Source: Ruminococcus sp. UBA4350 | Lineage (GTDB): Bacteria > Bacillota > Clostridia > Oscillospirales > Ruminococcaceae | DNA length: 9,068 nt | Direction: 5' to 3' | Assembly (NCBI GenBank): GCA_002394125.1 | Contig: DGSY01000168.1 | Coordinates: 7,019 to 16,086, forward strand | Part shown: positions 1-6,170 of the stretch, in pieces | Layout of the letters: each line of letters opens with the position of its first letter | How positions within the stretch are numbered: the first letter of the stretch is position 1 | Notes under the pieces: generated by a model | The model's input: only the letters and a program-made list of their open reading frames with translations | Database searches by the model: none | Told to the model about the DNA's origin: nothing | Position numbers and translations under genes: made by a program

Positions 1-49
1 TTATGCTAAAGGCACGGTCGCGCTCACATACCCAATCATACAGGAACAC

Positions 50-68
50 GCTGCTGTTCGCAGCTTTT
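50..68 (+). terminator. Weak candidate terminator of an off-window gene
   Basis: GCTGC (50-54) pairs perfectly with GCAGC (60-64) around a TGTTC loop and is followed by TTTT (65-68). The loop bases TGTTC can instead pair with GAACA at 44-48, so two mutually exclusive hairpins are possible. The stem is only 5 bp and the T-run is short. This is a weak call, and it would only make sense if a + strand gene ends just left of the window. Confidence 0.25.
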
Positions 69-190
69 GTAAAGTGACTGAAACGAACTGATATTCAGCG
101 CACCGGGAGCATACCCCGCGAACGGCGAATTCCGAATGCGAAAAAAGAAACGAAAGCCTGTTAAAGCATTCAAGACAAATCTGACGGAAC

Positions 191-249
191 GGGGGAAAAG
201 GGGTAAGGAAAAAGGGGGTGCGGGGGAGAAAACCTAAGGGGGAAGGGGG
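191..249 (+). other. G-run tract, possible G-quadruplex
   Basis: Six runs of four or five consecutive G lie within 59 bases on the + strand, at 191-195, 200-203, 214-218, 222-226, 238-242 and 245-249. The gaps between them are mostly A and G. The last two runs also form the 5' arm of the adjacent hairpin (233-288), so quadruplex and hairpin folding would compete. Nothing comparable occurs elsewhere in the window. The function is unknown, and the quadruplex is a prediction from run spacing only. Confidence 0.45.
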
Positions 250-288
250 ACTGTGAGCGCAAGCGATCTGTCCCTCTTCCCCCTTTGG
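233..288. repeat. Long near-perfect hairpin
   Basis: The arm 233-250 pairs with 271-288 over 18 positions: 16 Watson-Crick pairs, one G-T pair (246 with 275) and one T-T mismatch (235 with 286). The loop is 20 bases (251-270). The stem is mostly G5/C5 blocks and would be very stable in RNA or single-stranded DNA. No T-run follows on either strand, so it is not a classic intrinsic terminator. It could be the structured 3' end of an upstream transcript, an RNA-processing signal or a dispersed repeat; the sequence alone does not decide. Confidence 0.7.
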
Positions 289-388
289 TGTTCATCCCCC
301 GATCCGCGGAACGGCAAGAACGAAAATCATACAATCAACACAAACTGAATACCGGAAATCCATCCCCCCGGCGGAACCCAAAAAACCG

Positions 389-416
389 GCACACTTTTTT
401 CAGCATGGCATATACT
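389..416 (+). promoter_or_regulatory. Sigma-E-like promoter of spoVM
   Basis: GCACACT (389-395) and CATATACT (409-416) are separated by 13 bases. Against the Bacillus subtilis sigma-E pattern (KMATATT, 13-15 bases, CATACAnT) they match about 5 of 7 and 6 of 7 positions. No good sigma-A -35 box sits at the right distance from the -10. Transcription would start near 423 and leave a leader of about 23 bases before the spoVM ATG. Sigma-E control fits because spoVM of B. subtilis is expressed in the mother cell under sigma-E. The sigma assignment is inferred. Confidence 0.5.
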
Positions 417-445
417 GTATCATCACGGAACGGGAGGGGTGCAGT

Positions 446-541
446 ATGAAAGTTGTCGTCGTCCGCAGCCCGCGGCTGCTTGCCGGCTTGCTCCGCATGG
501 TTTTCCGCATTCGCAGAGAACCGCGCAGCCCCGATGCATAA
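446..541 (+). CDS. spoVM: Stage V sporulation protein SpoVM-like microprotein (31 aa)
   Basis: The ATG at 446 sits 6 bases after a strong GGGAGGGG Shine-Dalgarno (432-439), and the frame ends in TAA at 539-541. The protein begins MKVVVVRSPRLLAGLLR. It aligns without gaps to B. subtilis SpoVM (26 aa): shared M1, K2, P9, L12, G14 and R17, with basic residues at 7 and 10 and an alternating amphipathic pattern. The Pro9-Gly14-Arg17 spacing and the basic N-terminal face are the family signature. SpoVM is an amphipathic helix that marks the convex outer forespore membrane and anchors the SpoIVA coat ATPase at the start of spore coat assembly; it also interacts with the FtsH protease. The tail (residues 24-31, REPRSPDA) is five residues longer than in Bacillus. 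The gene has its own promoter and terminator and no partner gene. It is below the size cut-off of most gene finders. The call rests on recognition, not a search. Confidence 0.82.
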   Translation: MKVVVVRSPRLLAGLLRMVFRIRREPRSPDA

Positions 542-550
542 TCCCCGCAC

Positions 551-582
551 CGCCGTCCGGATCCGTTCCGGACGGCGTTTTT
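551..582 (+). terminator. Intrinsic terminator of spoVM
   Basis: CGCCGTCCGGA (551-561) pairs perfectly with TCCGGACGGCG (567-577) around a 5-base loop, followed directly by TTTTT (578-582). This is a textbook Rho-independent terminator beginning 9 bases after the spoVM stop codon. It confirms that a short transcript ends here and is independent of the EFR1-type gene downstream. Confidence 0.92.
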
Positions 583-652
583 CCATGCCCTGCGAATCTG
601 CACGAAGCCTGTCGGATGCATCTGCGATTATATGCGCCGAATATGCAGAATC

Positions 653-681
653 TTGCATTTTCTACGCATCTGTGATATAAT
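653..681 (+). promoter_or_regulatory. Extended -10 promoter of the EFR1-type gene
   Basis: A perfect TATAAT (676-681) is preceded by TGA (673-675), giving the extended -10 element TGnTATAAT. A weak -35 TTGCAT (653-658) lies 17 bases upstream. The weak -35 is compensated by the extended -10, as is common in Gram-positive promoters. An inverted pair ATGCA/TGCAT (643-647 and 654-658) overlaps the -35 and could be a small operator, though five bases per arm is weak evidence. The start would be near 688, about 43 bases before the gene. Confidence 0.75.
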
Positions 682-730
682 ATGAAACAGTGCATAATAC
701 CCGAATATCATACGGAAAGGCGGATTTTAA

Positions 731-1474
731 ATGATTTTTTATTTTACAGGCACCGGCAATTCCCTCGCTGTTGCAAAGCAGCTTGCATTGGAGGGCGAAG
801 CGCTCATTGATATGGCAAAAGCGCGAAACAGCGGTCAGTTTACATATGTCCGGCAGAAAAAGGAACGCGTCGGCTTCGTGTTTCCGGTCTACTGCGGAAC
901 GCTCCCGACCGTCGTATACGATTTTGTGCAGTCGCTGGATTTACAGGGAAAGGGCTATACCTTTGCCGTCGTGACCTGCGGCGGAGACCGTTCGTCCTGC
1001 GCCGGACTGCTCGCCGATGAGCTGAAAAAACACGGCATTCCGCTGCATTATGCGGAAACAGTCCCGATGCCGAACAATGCGATTACCGTGATGCAGACCT
1101 GCACGCCGGAGCAGGAAAGATCGCAGCTGGAAAAGGGCGCGGAAATGCTCAGTGAAGTGCGCAGGGCACTCGCGGAAAAGCGGATCCGGCCGGTGCGCAG
1201 CAGCCGGATGGCGCGCATGATGCTGACGCTCTACCGCAAATGTGCGGTCACGCGGCTGTTCTTCACGGAGGACAGCTGCACAGGCTGCGGACTGTGTGCG
1301 CGGAACTGTCCGGAGCAGGCGATCCGCATGAAGGAAGGCCGTCCGGTCTGGGTGAAGCCGCACTGCTCACATTGCTCCGGCTGCATCAACCGATGTCCGG
1401 CAAAGGCGATCCAGTTCGGCAAAAAGACAGCCGCCCGCCGCCGCTATGTGCATCCGGATTTGTTGAGAAAATGA
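731..1474 (+). CDS. EFR1-family flavodoxin/ferredoxin fusion protein
   Basis: This 247-aa cytosolic redox protein combines an N-terminal flavodoxin-like domain (about 1-170) with a C-terminal two-cluster ferredoxin domain (about 178-230). The start MIFYFTGTGNS holds the phosphate-binding loop for FMN (TGTGNS, residues 6-11). A second flavodoxin-like segment, VTCGGDRSSC, lies at 81-90. Two [4Fe-4S] motifs follow: C183, C186, C189, C193 with a following Pro, and C212, C215, C218, C222 with a following Pro. This arrangement is typical of the EFR1 family, which is abundant in gut Clostridia; electron donor and acceptor are unknown. The ATG is preceded by GGAAAGGCGG (714-723) with 7-base spacing. 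The gene has its own extended -10 promoter. The 87-base gap to the next gene shows no clear terminator. The family assignment is firm; the physiological role is not known. Confidence 0.88.
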   Translation: MIFYFTGTGNSLAVAKQLALEGEALIDMAKARNSGQFTYVRQKKERVGFVFPVYCGTLPTVVYDFVQSLDLQGKGYTFAVVTCGGDRSSCAGLLADELKKHGIPLHYAETVPMPNNAITVMQTCTPEQERSQLEKGAEMLSEVRRALAEKRIRPVRSSRMARMMLTLYRKCAVTRLFFTEDSCTGCGLCARNCPEQAIRMKEGRPVWVKPHCSHCSGCINRCPAKAIQFGKKTAARRRYVHPDLLRK

Positions 1475-1523
1475 CACGAATTCAACAAATTGCGGCCTAA
1501 TTGTGAAAAAATCATGAAAATGC

Positions 1524-1552
1524 TTGATTTTTAATTTTATATATGATATGAT
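1524..1552 (+). promoter_or_regulatory. Sigma-A promoter of yfhO-like gene, leaderless spacing
   Basis: TTGATT (1524-1529) and TATGAT (1547-1552) are separated by exactly 17 bases. A start 6-8 bases after the -10 would fall at 1558-1560, two to four bases before the ATG at 1562. A second TA-rich box (TATAAA, 1552-1557) overlaps but lacks a spaced -35. No Shine-Dalgarno occurs between the promoter and the ATG. Confidence 0.65.
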
Positions 1553-1561
1553 ATAAATGTT

Positions 1562-4267
1562 ATGGAAAGTACCAAAATCAAACGCTTGTTCCGTGCGGCA
1601 GTGCCGCCGCTTGCAGCGGTGCTGGTGACATTCGGACTCTTTATGCTTCTCAATCTGCTCTACGGCATTTTCCCGTGCGGCAGCAATTCGATCGTCTGGT
1701 GCGATATGGAGCAGCAGGCTGTCCCGCTGCTGATGCAGTTCAAGCAGCTGGTGCAGAGCGGCGAAACGATCGCATTTTCGCAGCTCGATGCAGGCGGGAT
1801 GCGGTTTTATGCGGTCTACTTTTTCTTTCTGAGCAATCCGCTTTCGCTGCTGACGCTTGTGACCGATATCCCCGCGGATATGCTGGTCGTTGTGCTGGTC
1901 ATTGTCAAACTGGCGCTCTCAGCGGGTACGGCGGCGGCATGGATGCGCTTCCGGATCCGGGGTATTTCGGTGCCGCTGCAAATTCTGCTCGGCGTGATGT
2001 ACGGCTGCTGCGGCTACGGGCTGTTCTACTATCAGAATCTGATGTGGCTCGATATCATGGCGATGATGCCGCTGCTGATGATCTCAATGCGTCTGCTGCT
2101 GAAGAAGGCAAAGCCGCTGCCCTATATCCTCTCGCTCTCCGCGATGATGATTATGTGCTTCTATCTCGGCTATATGCTCGTGCTGTTCATTCTGATCTAT
2201 ATGGCCATTTCGCTGCGCATTACGGTGCCGGAGGAGCGGCGCGGAAGGGTCGCGGGCAGGTTTATCCTCGGCAGTCTGCTGGCGGCCTGTCTGACGGCAT
2301 TCGTCTGGCTGCCGTCGTTCATTCAGGTGATGCAGTCTGCGCGGACGACCAGCGTCATGCACGTTCTCATGAACTCGTATATCTTCAATCATCTCGGCGA
2401 CAAGGCGAATGTGATCGGCTGCACCTGCCTTTGCTATGCGGCAGTCATTCCGCTCTGGATGCGCGGTACGAAGAATACGGTTTCGCGGCGGCGTGACCGC
2501 GGGCTCTGCATATTGCTGGGGCTGGCGGCGATACTCGATCCGATCAACATTATGTGGCACGGCGGCAGCTATCAGGCATTCCCGCTGCGCTGGGGCATGA
2601 TCCCGATCCTGCTGCTGCTGACGCTCGCCGGCAGACAGCTGACCGAGGCAGACAGCGGCGAACAGCCGGAAAAGACCGGCCTGCGCTCTGCGCTGATGCT
2701 GACCCTGACGGCGGTGATCGCTGCGGCAGTCGGTCTGGTGCTGCATTTTGCCATGCAGGACGGGCTCTATTCCTATGTGCGGACGCTCTGGGTGGATACC
2801 GGGGCGGCGCTGCGGATGCTGATGATGATGACCGCGATGACGCTTGCCTATGCGTTTTTGCTGCTGCTGCGGCGGCGCGGCGGCATCACCCGCAGATTTG
2901 CAATGATCTTCCTGTGCATCGTGTTCCTCGGCGAATTCGTTTTCCAGTATGATGTCTATTTCGGCAAGGCGGCCAATCCCGATACGCTCTATGCGCAGAC
3001 GGTCTCGGCTGCGGATGCCGTCAAACCGGAGGACAGCACGGCGCGGGTGCGCATGACGAAAAAATACGGCCACGCCAATATGATCGGCGCGATCGGCTAT
3101 CCGACGCTGGCGCATTACACTTCGCTGACGCGGGAGGATTTCATGTACGGCGTCAAGCGCCTCGGCTACAGCTCCTACTGGATGGAGGTCAACTCGACCG
3201 GCGGCACCGTGCTTTCGGATGCGCTCTGGAATGTGCAGTATCAGCTCGGCGTGGAATCCGAATTTCCGAGCTGGACAAAGACACTGTTCCGCAGTGACAA
3301 GCTCTCGCTCGCGCAGACGGAGCTGACCGTTCCGCCGGCGCTTTACAGCGATGCAGAGCCGGAGGAGATCGCGGAGCTGCCGCGCGGAAGCCGCATTGCG
3401 GTGCAGCAGTATCTTGCAAAGCAGATGTTCGGCATTTCAGACCTCATCACGGAATACAAGCCGACGGCACTGCACAATCTTGAGCTGACAACGGAGCCGG
3501 ACGGCACGGTCCGCTGCAAGCGGCAGAATCCGCTGCTGAATGCAGAGATCCGCTTTTCGCTGTTTGTGCCGTCGCATCAGGCGCTCTATTTCGACCTCTA
3601 TTCGCAGACGGACACGCAGATCGCGAATCCGCGCAACGGCGCAGTCCGTGTGCTGCTGAACGGCAGAGACATCGCGGCGAGCTATCCGGAGAACAACAGC
3701 AACGGCTTTCTCTTTCTCGGCGAGGCGGAGGACAGCTATGCGGTCGTCAGCCTGCGGGTGCTGAAGGACTTTGACTGTGAGAGCTTCGGCGTTTTCGGCA
3801 TAGATCTGGCGCGGACAGCGGAAGCGATGGAGAAGGTGCAGGGCACGGCGCTGCAATACGAAAAGGGCGTATATACGGCAGAATGCGAGACAGATGCACC
3901 GAAAACGCTCGTGCTTGCAGCCGCGTATGATGAGGGATTTTCCGCGGAGGTCAACGGTGAGCCCGCAGAGGTTTACCGCGTGAACTCCTGTCAGATCGGC
4001 GTGCGGGTGCCGGAGGGCAAAAGTACCGTTCGGGTGCAGTTCAGCGTGCAGGGACTGCGGACGGGACTGCTGCTCGGCGGAGCCGGACTGCTGGCGGCGC
4101 TGATCTTCCTGCTGCTGCGCAAAAAGCTGCCGGCGTGCATGACAGCAGCCTTCGGGCGGGGATCGGCGATGCTGGTGCAGGCGGCCTATTGGGTCATTAT
4201 TGCGGTCGTCTATGTTTTCCCGCTGATCATGTGGGCCTGCGGCCCGATTGCTTCGATTTTTTCATGA
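1562..4267 (+). CDS. YfhO-family polytopic membrane protein (901 aa)
   Basis: A large integral membrane protein of the YfhO family, which has a GT-C glycosyltransferase-like architecture; B. subtilis YfhO is linked to glycosylation of lipoteichoic acid. The N-terminal half holds many hydrophobic helices. The first spans about 14-34, and a cluster runs from about 104 to 460. Conserved family-like features are the acidic loop after helix 1 (D48 in WCDMEQQ), MWLDIMAMMPLL (161-172), the FYLGYM segment (200-205), and the HGGSYQAFPLRW loop (333-344). Residues about 470-830 form a largely soluble, beta-rich region, probably extracytoplasmic. Two terminal helices follow (about 836-857 and 874-897). 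The start is forced: an in-frame TGA lies at 1544-1546, and the next Met (28) is inside helix 1. There is no Shine-Dalgarno, and the promoter suggests a leaderless mRNA. The substrate is unknown; the gene is not next to other cell-wall genes. Confidence 0.85.
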   Translation: MESTKIKRLFRAAVPPLAAVLVTFGLFMLLNLLYGIFPCGSNSIVWCDMEQQAVPLLMQFKQLVQSGETIAFSQLDAGGMRFYAVYFFFLSNPLSLLTLVTDIPADMLVVVLVIVKLALSAGTAAAWMRFRIRGISVPLQILLGVMYGCCGYGLFYYQNLMWLDIMAMMPLLMISMRLLLKKAKPLPYILSLSAMMIMCFYLGYMLVLFILIYMAISLRITVPEERRGRVAGRFILGSLLAACLTAFVWLPSFIQVMQSARTTSVMHVLMNSYIFNHLGDKANVIGCTCLCYAAVIPLWMRGTKNTVSRRRDRGLCILLGLAAILDPINIMWHGGSYQAFPLRWGMIPILLLLTLAGRQLTEADSGEQPEKTGLRSALMLTLTAVIAAAVGLVLHFAMQDGLYSYVRTLWVDTGAALRMLMMMTAMTLAYAFLLLLRRRGGITRRFAMIFLCIVFLGEFVFQYDVYFGKAANPDTLYAQTVSAADAVKPEDSTARVRMTKKYGHANMIGAIGYPTLAHYTSLTREDFMYGVKRLGYSSYWMEVNSTGGTVLSDALWNVQYQLGVESEFPSWTKTLFRSDKLSLAQTELTVPPALYSDAEPEEIAELPRGSRIAVQQYLAKQMFGISDLITEYKPTALHNLELTTEPDGTVRCKRQNPLLNAEIRFSLFVPSHQALYFDLYSQTDTQIANPRNGAVRVLLNGRDIAASYPENNSNGFLFLGEAEDSYAVVSLRVLKDFDCESFGVFGIDLARTAEAMEKVQGTALQYEKGVYTAECETDAPKTLVLAAAYDEGFSAEVNGEPAEVYRVNSCQIGVRVPEGKSTVRVQFSVQGLRTGLLLGGAGLLAALIFLLLRKKLPACMTAAFGRGSAMLVQAAYWVIIAVVYVFPLIMWACGPIASIFS

Positions 4268-4278
4268 CATCATGAAAA
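4259..4278. promoter_or_regulatory. 20-bp interrupted palindrome at the end of the yfhO-like gene
   Basis: TTTTCATGA and TCATGAAAA form perfect 9-base arms around CA, overlapping the yfhO-like stop codon (TGA, 4265-4267). There is no T-run, and the stem would be AT-rich, so this is a poor terminator. It looks more like a protein-binding dyad. The 11-mer ATCATGAAAAT recurs exactly at 4269-4279 and at 1511-1521, the latter just upstream of the yfhO-like -35 box. A shared DNA-binding protein is possible but unproven. Confidence 0.4.
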
Positions 4279-4367
4279 TTAAGCAGATTCGACGAAAATA
4301 AACTGAAAAAGCATTGACTTTTACAAATACTTCATAGTGACTTTACGATTCGTTCATATTTAGATTG

Positions 4368-4373
4368 TATAAT
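4368..4373 (+). promoter_or_regulatory. Probable -10 box of the ROK operon
   Basis: A consensus TATAAT lies in an AT-rich stretch about 150 bases before the ROK start codon. No convincing -35 exists at 16-18 bases; the nearest is TTTACG (4342-4347), with a long 20-base spacer. A separate good -35-like TTGACT (4314-4319) has no matching -10. TTCATA occurs twice (4331-4336 and 4353-4358), 22 bases apart, about two helical turns. This could mark an activator or repressor site, but a six-base repeat is weak evidence. Confidence 0.45.
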
Positions 4374-4434
4374 TATTATGTGATTGTGGGCAATTTTTCA
4401 GATAATACGACATTTTGTCCAATCAGGAAGTCCA

Positions 4435-4486
4435 CTGCCAGCCGTTTCCTGCGGCGGCAGAACAAAAAGACTGCGGAATGCCGCAG
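4435..4486 (+). promoter_or_regulatory. Structured leader with two consecutive hairpins
   Basis: First hairpin: CTGCC (4435-4439) plus GCCG (4441-4444) pair with CGGC plus GGCAG (4452-4460), giving 9 bp with a bulged A (4440) and a 7-base loop. Second hairpin: CTGCGG (4471-4476) pairs with CCGCAG (4481-4486) around AATG. An alternative pairing joins CTGCGGC (4449-4455) with GCCGCAG (4480-4486) and would break both. These lie in the 5' leader about 40 bases before the ROK start. No T-run follows, so any switch would act on translation or stability rather than termination. Confidence 0.5.
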
Positions 4487-4511
4487 CGAAATCAAATAAC
4501 AGAAAAATGTG

Positions 4512-4517
4512 AGGGAG
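4512..4517 (+). promoter_or_regulatory. Ribosome-binding site that decides the ROK start
   Basis: AGGGAG sits 9 bases before the ATG at 4527. The longer reading from GTG at 4509 would start before this site and has no Shine-Dalgarno of its own, so the start at 4527 is preferred. Confidence 0.8.
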
Positions 4518-4526
4518 AATACTGCA

Positions 4527-5714
4527 ATGGATACCAAAGGAATCAGCAAACTCGACTTGAAAAGACGGAACAGAAAACAAATACTGCTCGCGATCCGGCG
4601 GGCGGGAATGCTGGCGCGTGTGGACATCGCCGCGCAGCTCTCACTGACGCGTGCAGCCGTGACGATTATTACGAATCAGATGATCGCGCAGAATATCCTT
4701 GAGGATACCAGCACGCCGGCGGAGAGCAAGGATGAGCCAAAGAAAAAAGGCAGAAAAAAGACCATGATCCGCATCAATCCGGCATTCCGGTATGTGCTGG
4801 GCGCGGTCGTCAATGAGACAAGCGTCAGCATCGGCCTTGCGGATCTGACGAATCAGGGCATCGACAACCGCTATTTCGAGATCGGCGAGCAGACCAAGGC
4901 GGAGGAGATCGTGCAGTTCATTGTCAAGAGCTGCAAGGATCTGATGAAAAAGAATTCGGTCAGCGCCAAGCAGATCCTCGGTCTCGGTGTCGGCGTTGTG
5001 CCTGCACGCTGGGATGTGCTGCGTGCGGAGATCCGCGACGGCTTCGCGACCTTTGAAAAGCTCTGCTATCTGTTGGAAATGGAGTTGAGCGTTCCGGTGC
5101 TTGCGGAGAGTGCGATCAGCCTGTATGCGCTCGCCGGCATCGACTATACCGACAGCAGCACTTCAAATCAGCTTCTCGTCTATTCCGGACAGAAGTTCCA
5201 CACCGTAACGGTCTATAACAATGAGCTGCTCGGCGGCTACGGCAAGGATACCTCCTCGGTTGACAGAGTTGTGATCCGCGCCGGCGGCGCGGCCTGTGAG
5301 GGCTATCCGGCCGGCTCTGTTCATGCGGAGCTGACACGCGCCGCACTGCTCGCGAAAGCGGCTGCGGCGACCGGCAGAGAGATGAACATGGACGAGCTGA
5401 ATGCGGCATATGATGCGGGCGATGAAAAGGTCACGGAGATCTATGAGTATACGCTGGAAGGGCTCGCGCATCTGATCTACAATCTGTGCATGGTCTATGA
5501 TGTCCGCTGCGTGACGCTTCAGAGCTTCCGTATCTCGCAGAAAACACATGACAAGCTGAATGCGCTGCTCCTGTCATTGAGCGGTGAAAAAAACGCGATC
5601 CAGCTGCGGTTCAGCAGTGTGGACAAGACCGAATCCTACCGTGCCGGCAGTGCGCTCGCGATCGAGCGGCTGTTCTATGAAACAGGCGGCATGACCGCCG
5701 CGGAGAATGCGTAA
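4527..5714 (+). CDS. ROK-family transcriptional regulator with degenerate sugar domain
   Basis: A 395-aa protein with the NagC/XylR/Mlc layout. An N-terminal winged helix-turn-helix (about 12-60, with the helices around DIAAQLSLTRAAVTIITNQM) is followed by a basic linker (KKKGRKK, 72-78). A ROK actin-like fold follows (about 86-385, LGLGVGVVPA at 151-160). Key ROK residues are missing. The expected E-N-D sugar-contact segment reads VLAESAIS (191-198). The usual CxCGxxGCxE zinc site is reduced to GGAACEGY (253-260), keeping only C257 and E258. It is therefore probably a DNA-binding regulator that no longer binds a sugar or zinc in the usual way. It is followed 13 bases later by the split-barrel gene, whose ribosome-binding site overlaps its stop codon, so the two are co-translated. 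A structured leader precedes it. The target is unknown; self-regulation is plausible by family habit. Confidence 0.85.
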   Translation: MDTKGISKLDLKRRNRKQILLAIRRAGMLARVDIAAQLSLTRAAVTIITNQMIAQNILEDTSTPAESKDEPKKKGRKKTMIRINPAFRYVLGAVVNETSVSIGLADLTNQGIDNRYFEIGEQTKAEEIVQFIVKSCKDLMKKNSVSAKQILGLGVGVVPARWDVLRAEIRDGFATFEKLCYLLEMELSVPVLAESAISLYALAGIDYTDSSTSNQLLVYSGQKFHTVTVYNNELLGGYGKDTSSVDRVVIRAGGAACEGYPAGSVHAELTRAALLAKAAAATGREMNMDELNAAYDAGDEKVTEIYEYTLEGLAHLIYNLCMVYDVRCVTLQSFRISQKTHDKLNALLLSLSGEKNAIQLRFSSVDKTESYRAGSALAIERLFYETGGMTAAENA

Positions 5715-5719
5715 AGGAG
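5713..5719 (+). promoter_or_regulatory. Ribosome-binding site overlapping the ROK stop codon
   Basis: AAAGGAG (5713-5719) overlaps the ROK TAA (5712-5714) and stands 8 bases before the ATG at 5728. It decides that start over the in-frame ATG at 5707, which has no Shine-Dalgarno, and suggests translational coupling. Confidence 0.85.
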
Positions 5720-5727
5720 CGGATACC

Positions 5728-6120
5728 ATGCAGGAAGTATATGAATTTCTGAAAAAGGCAGAAACCTATTATCTCGCGACGGTCGAGGGCGATCAGCCGC
5801 GTGTGCGGCCGTTCGGAACGGTTGACCTCTTTGAGGGAAAGCTCTATATCCAGACCGGCAAGCGAAAGGATGTTTCCAAGCAGCTTCAGGCAAATCCGAA
5901 GGCGGAGATCTGTGCATTCATGAACGGCACATGGCTGCGCGTTTCGGGAACGCTTGTCCGCGATGAACGCATCGAGGCGAAAAAGCATATGCTGGATCAG
6001 TACCCCTCTTTGCAGTCGATGTATTCTGCGGAGGATGACAATACCGAGGTGCTGTATTTCAAGGATGCGGAGGCAGTGTTCAGCTCGTTCACTGCGCCGC
6101 CGCGTACTGTCAGATTCTGA
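5728..6120 (+). CDS. Pyridoxamine 5'-phosphate oxidase-like split-barrel flavoprotein
   Basis: A 130-aa protein with the compact FMN-binding split-barrel fold. Visible markers are the first strand YYLATVEGDQPRVRPFG (14-30), a family-typical segment containing the phosphate-contacting RVRPF, then LYIQTGKRKDVSKQLQANP (39-57) and the core strand WLRVSGTLV (69-77). Members of this group bind FMN, heme or F420 and act in oxidation or reduction of small molecules. Most small clostridial versions have no known substrate, and true pyridoxamine phosphate oxidases are longer (about 200 aa). It is the second gene of an operon with the ROK regulator and ends just before a hairpin terminator, so it is the most likely direct target of that regulator's operon control. 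The short length is normal for the family and there is no sign of truncation. Confidence 0.85.
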   Translation: MQEVYEFLKKAETYYLATVEGDQPRVRPFGTVDLFEGKLYIQTGKRKDVSKQLQANPKAEICAFMNGTWLRVSGTLVRDERIEAKKHMLDQYPSLQSMYSAEDDNTEVLYFKDAEAVFSSFTAPPRTVRF

Positions 6121-6129
6121 TTGCGTATG

Positions 6130-6162
6130 AAGCCCGCAGTGATCCGGCGATCCTGCGGGCTT
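6130..6162 (+). terminator. Terminator of the ROK/split-barrel operon
   Basis: AAGCCCGCAG (6130-6139) pairs with CTGCGGGCTT (6153-6162). After a bulged T (6140) the stem continues with GATC/GATC (6141-6144 and 6149-6152), leaving a CGGC loop. It begins 9 bases after the stop codon. The T-run is short (TTTC), so leakage into the sirtuin gene is possible, which matters because no clear sirtuin promoter is visible. Confidence 0.75.
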
Positions 6163-6170
6163 TCTGATTG

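Larger units (their letters stand above)
1..388. other. Left-end stretch with no supportable gene
   Basis: No open frame here has a start codon, ribosome-binding site and family resemblance together. Short tails are open from the window edge in several frames. On the + strand, one frame ends in TGA at 89-91 and another in TGA at 75-77. On the - strand, a frame runs into TAA at 1-3. None gives a recognisable protein end, so which one, if any, is the end of a neighbouring gene cannot be decided. What is visible is a small GC hairpin near 50-64, a purine-only-like tract from about 186 to 250, and a long hairpin at 233-288. Positions 300-388 show nothing distinctive before the spoVM promoter. Confidence 0.6.

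Noticed and set aside
1..91. Possible tail of a coding region at the left edge (several frames open from the window edge).
   Set aside because: Three frames on two strands end within about 90 bases and none gives a recognisable protein end, so no choice can be supported.
335..695. Overlapping frames of 70-110 codons around the spoVM region on both strands.
   Set aside because: They run through the spoVM terminator hairpin and promoters, lack ribosome-binding sites and are explained by the spoVM unit.
1675..2952. Two additional + strand frames (1675-2496 and 2554-2952) inside the yfhO-like gene.
   Set aside because: They are out-of-frame shadows with no ribosome-binding site and Ala/Asp/Arg-rich low-information translations.
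2084..3115. Long open frame of 343 codons on the - strand inside the yfhO-like gene.
   Set aside because: It is fully antisense to a well-supported membrane protein. Its composition (Arg, His, Gln-rich) is what GC-rich antisense frames produce, and it has no family resemblance.
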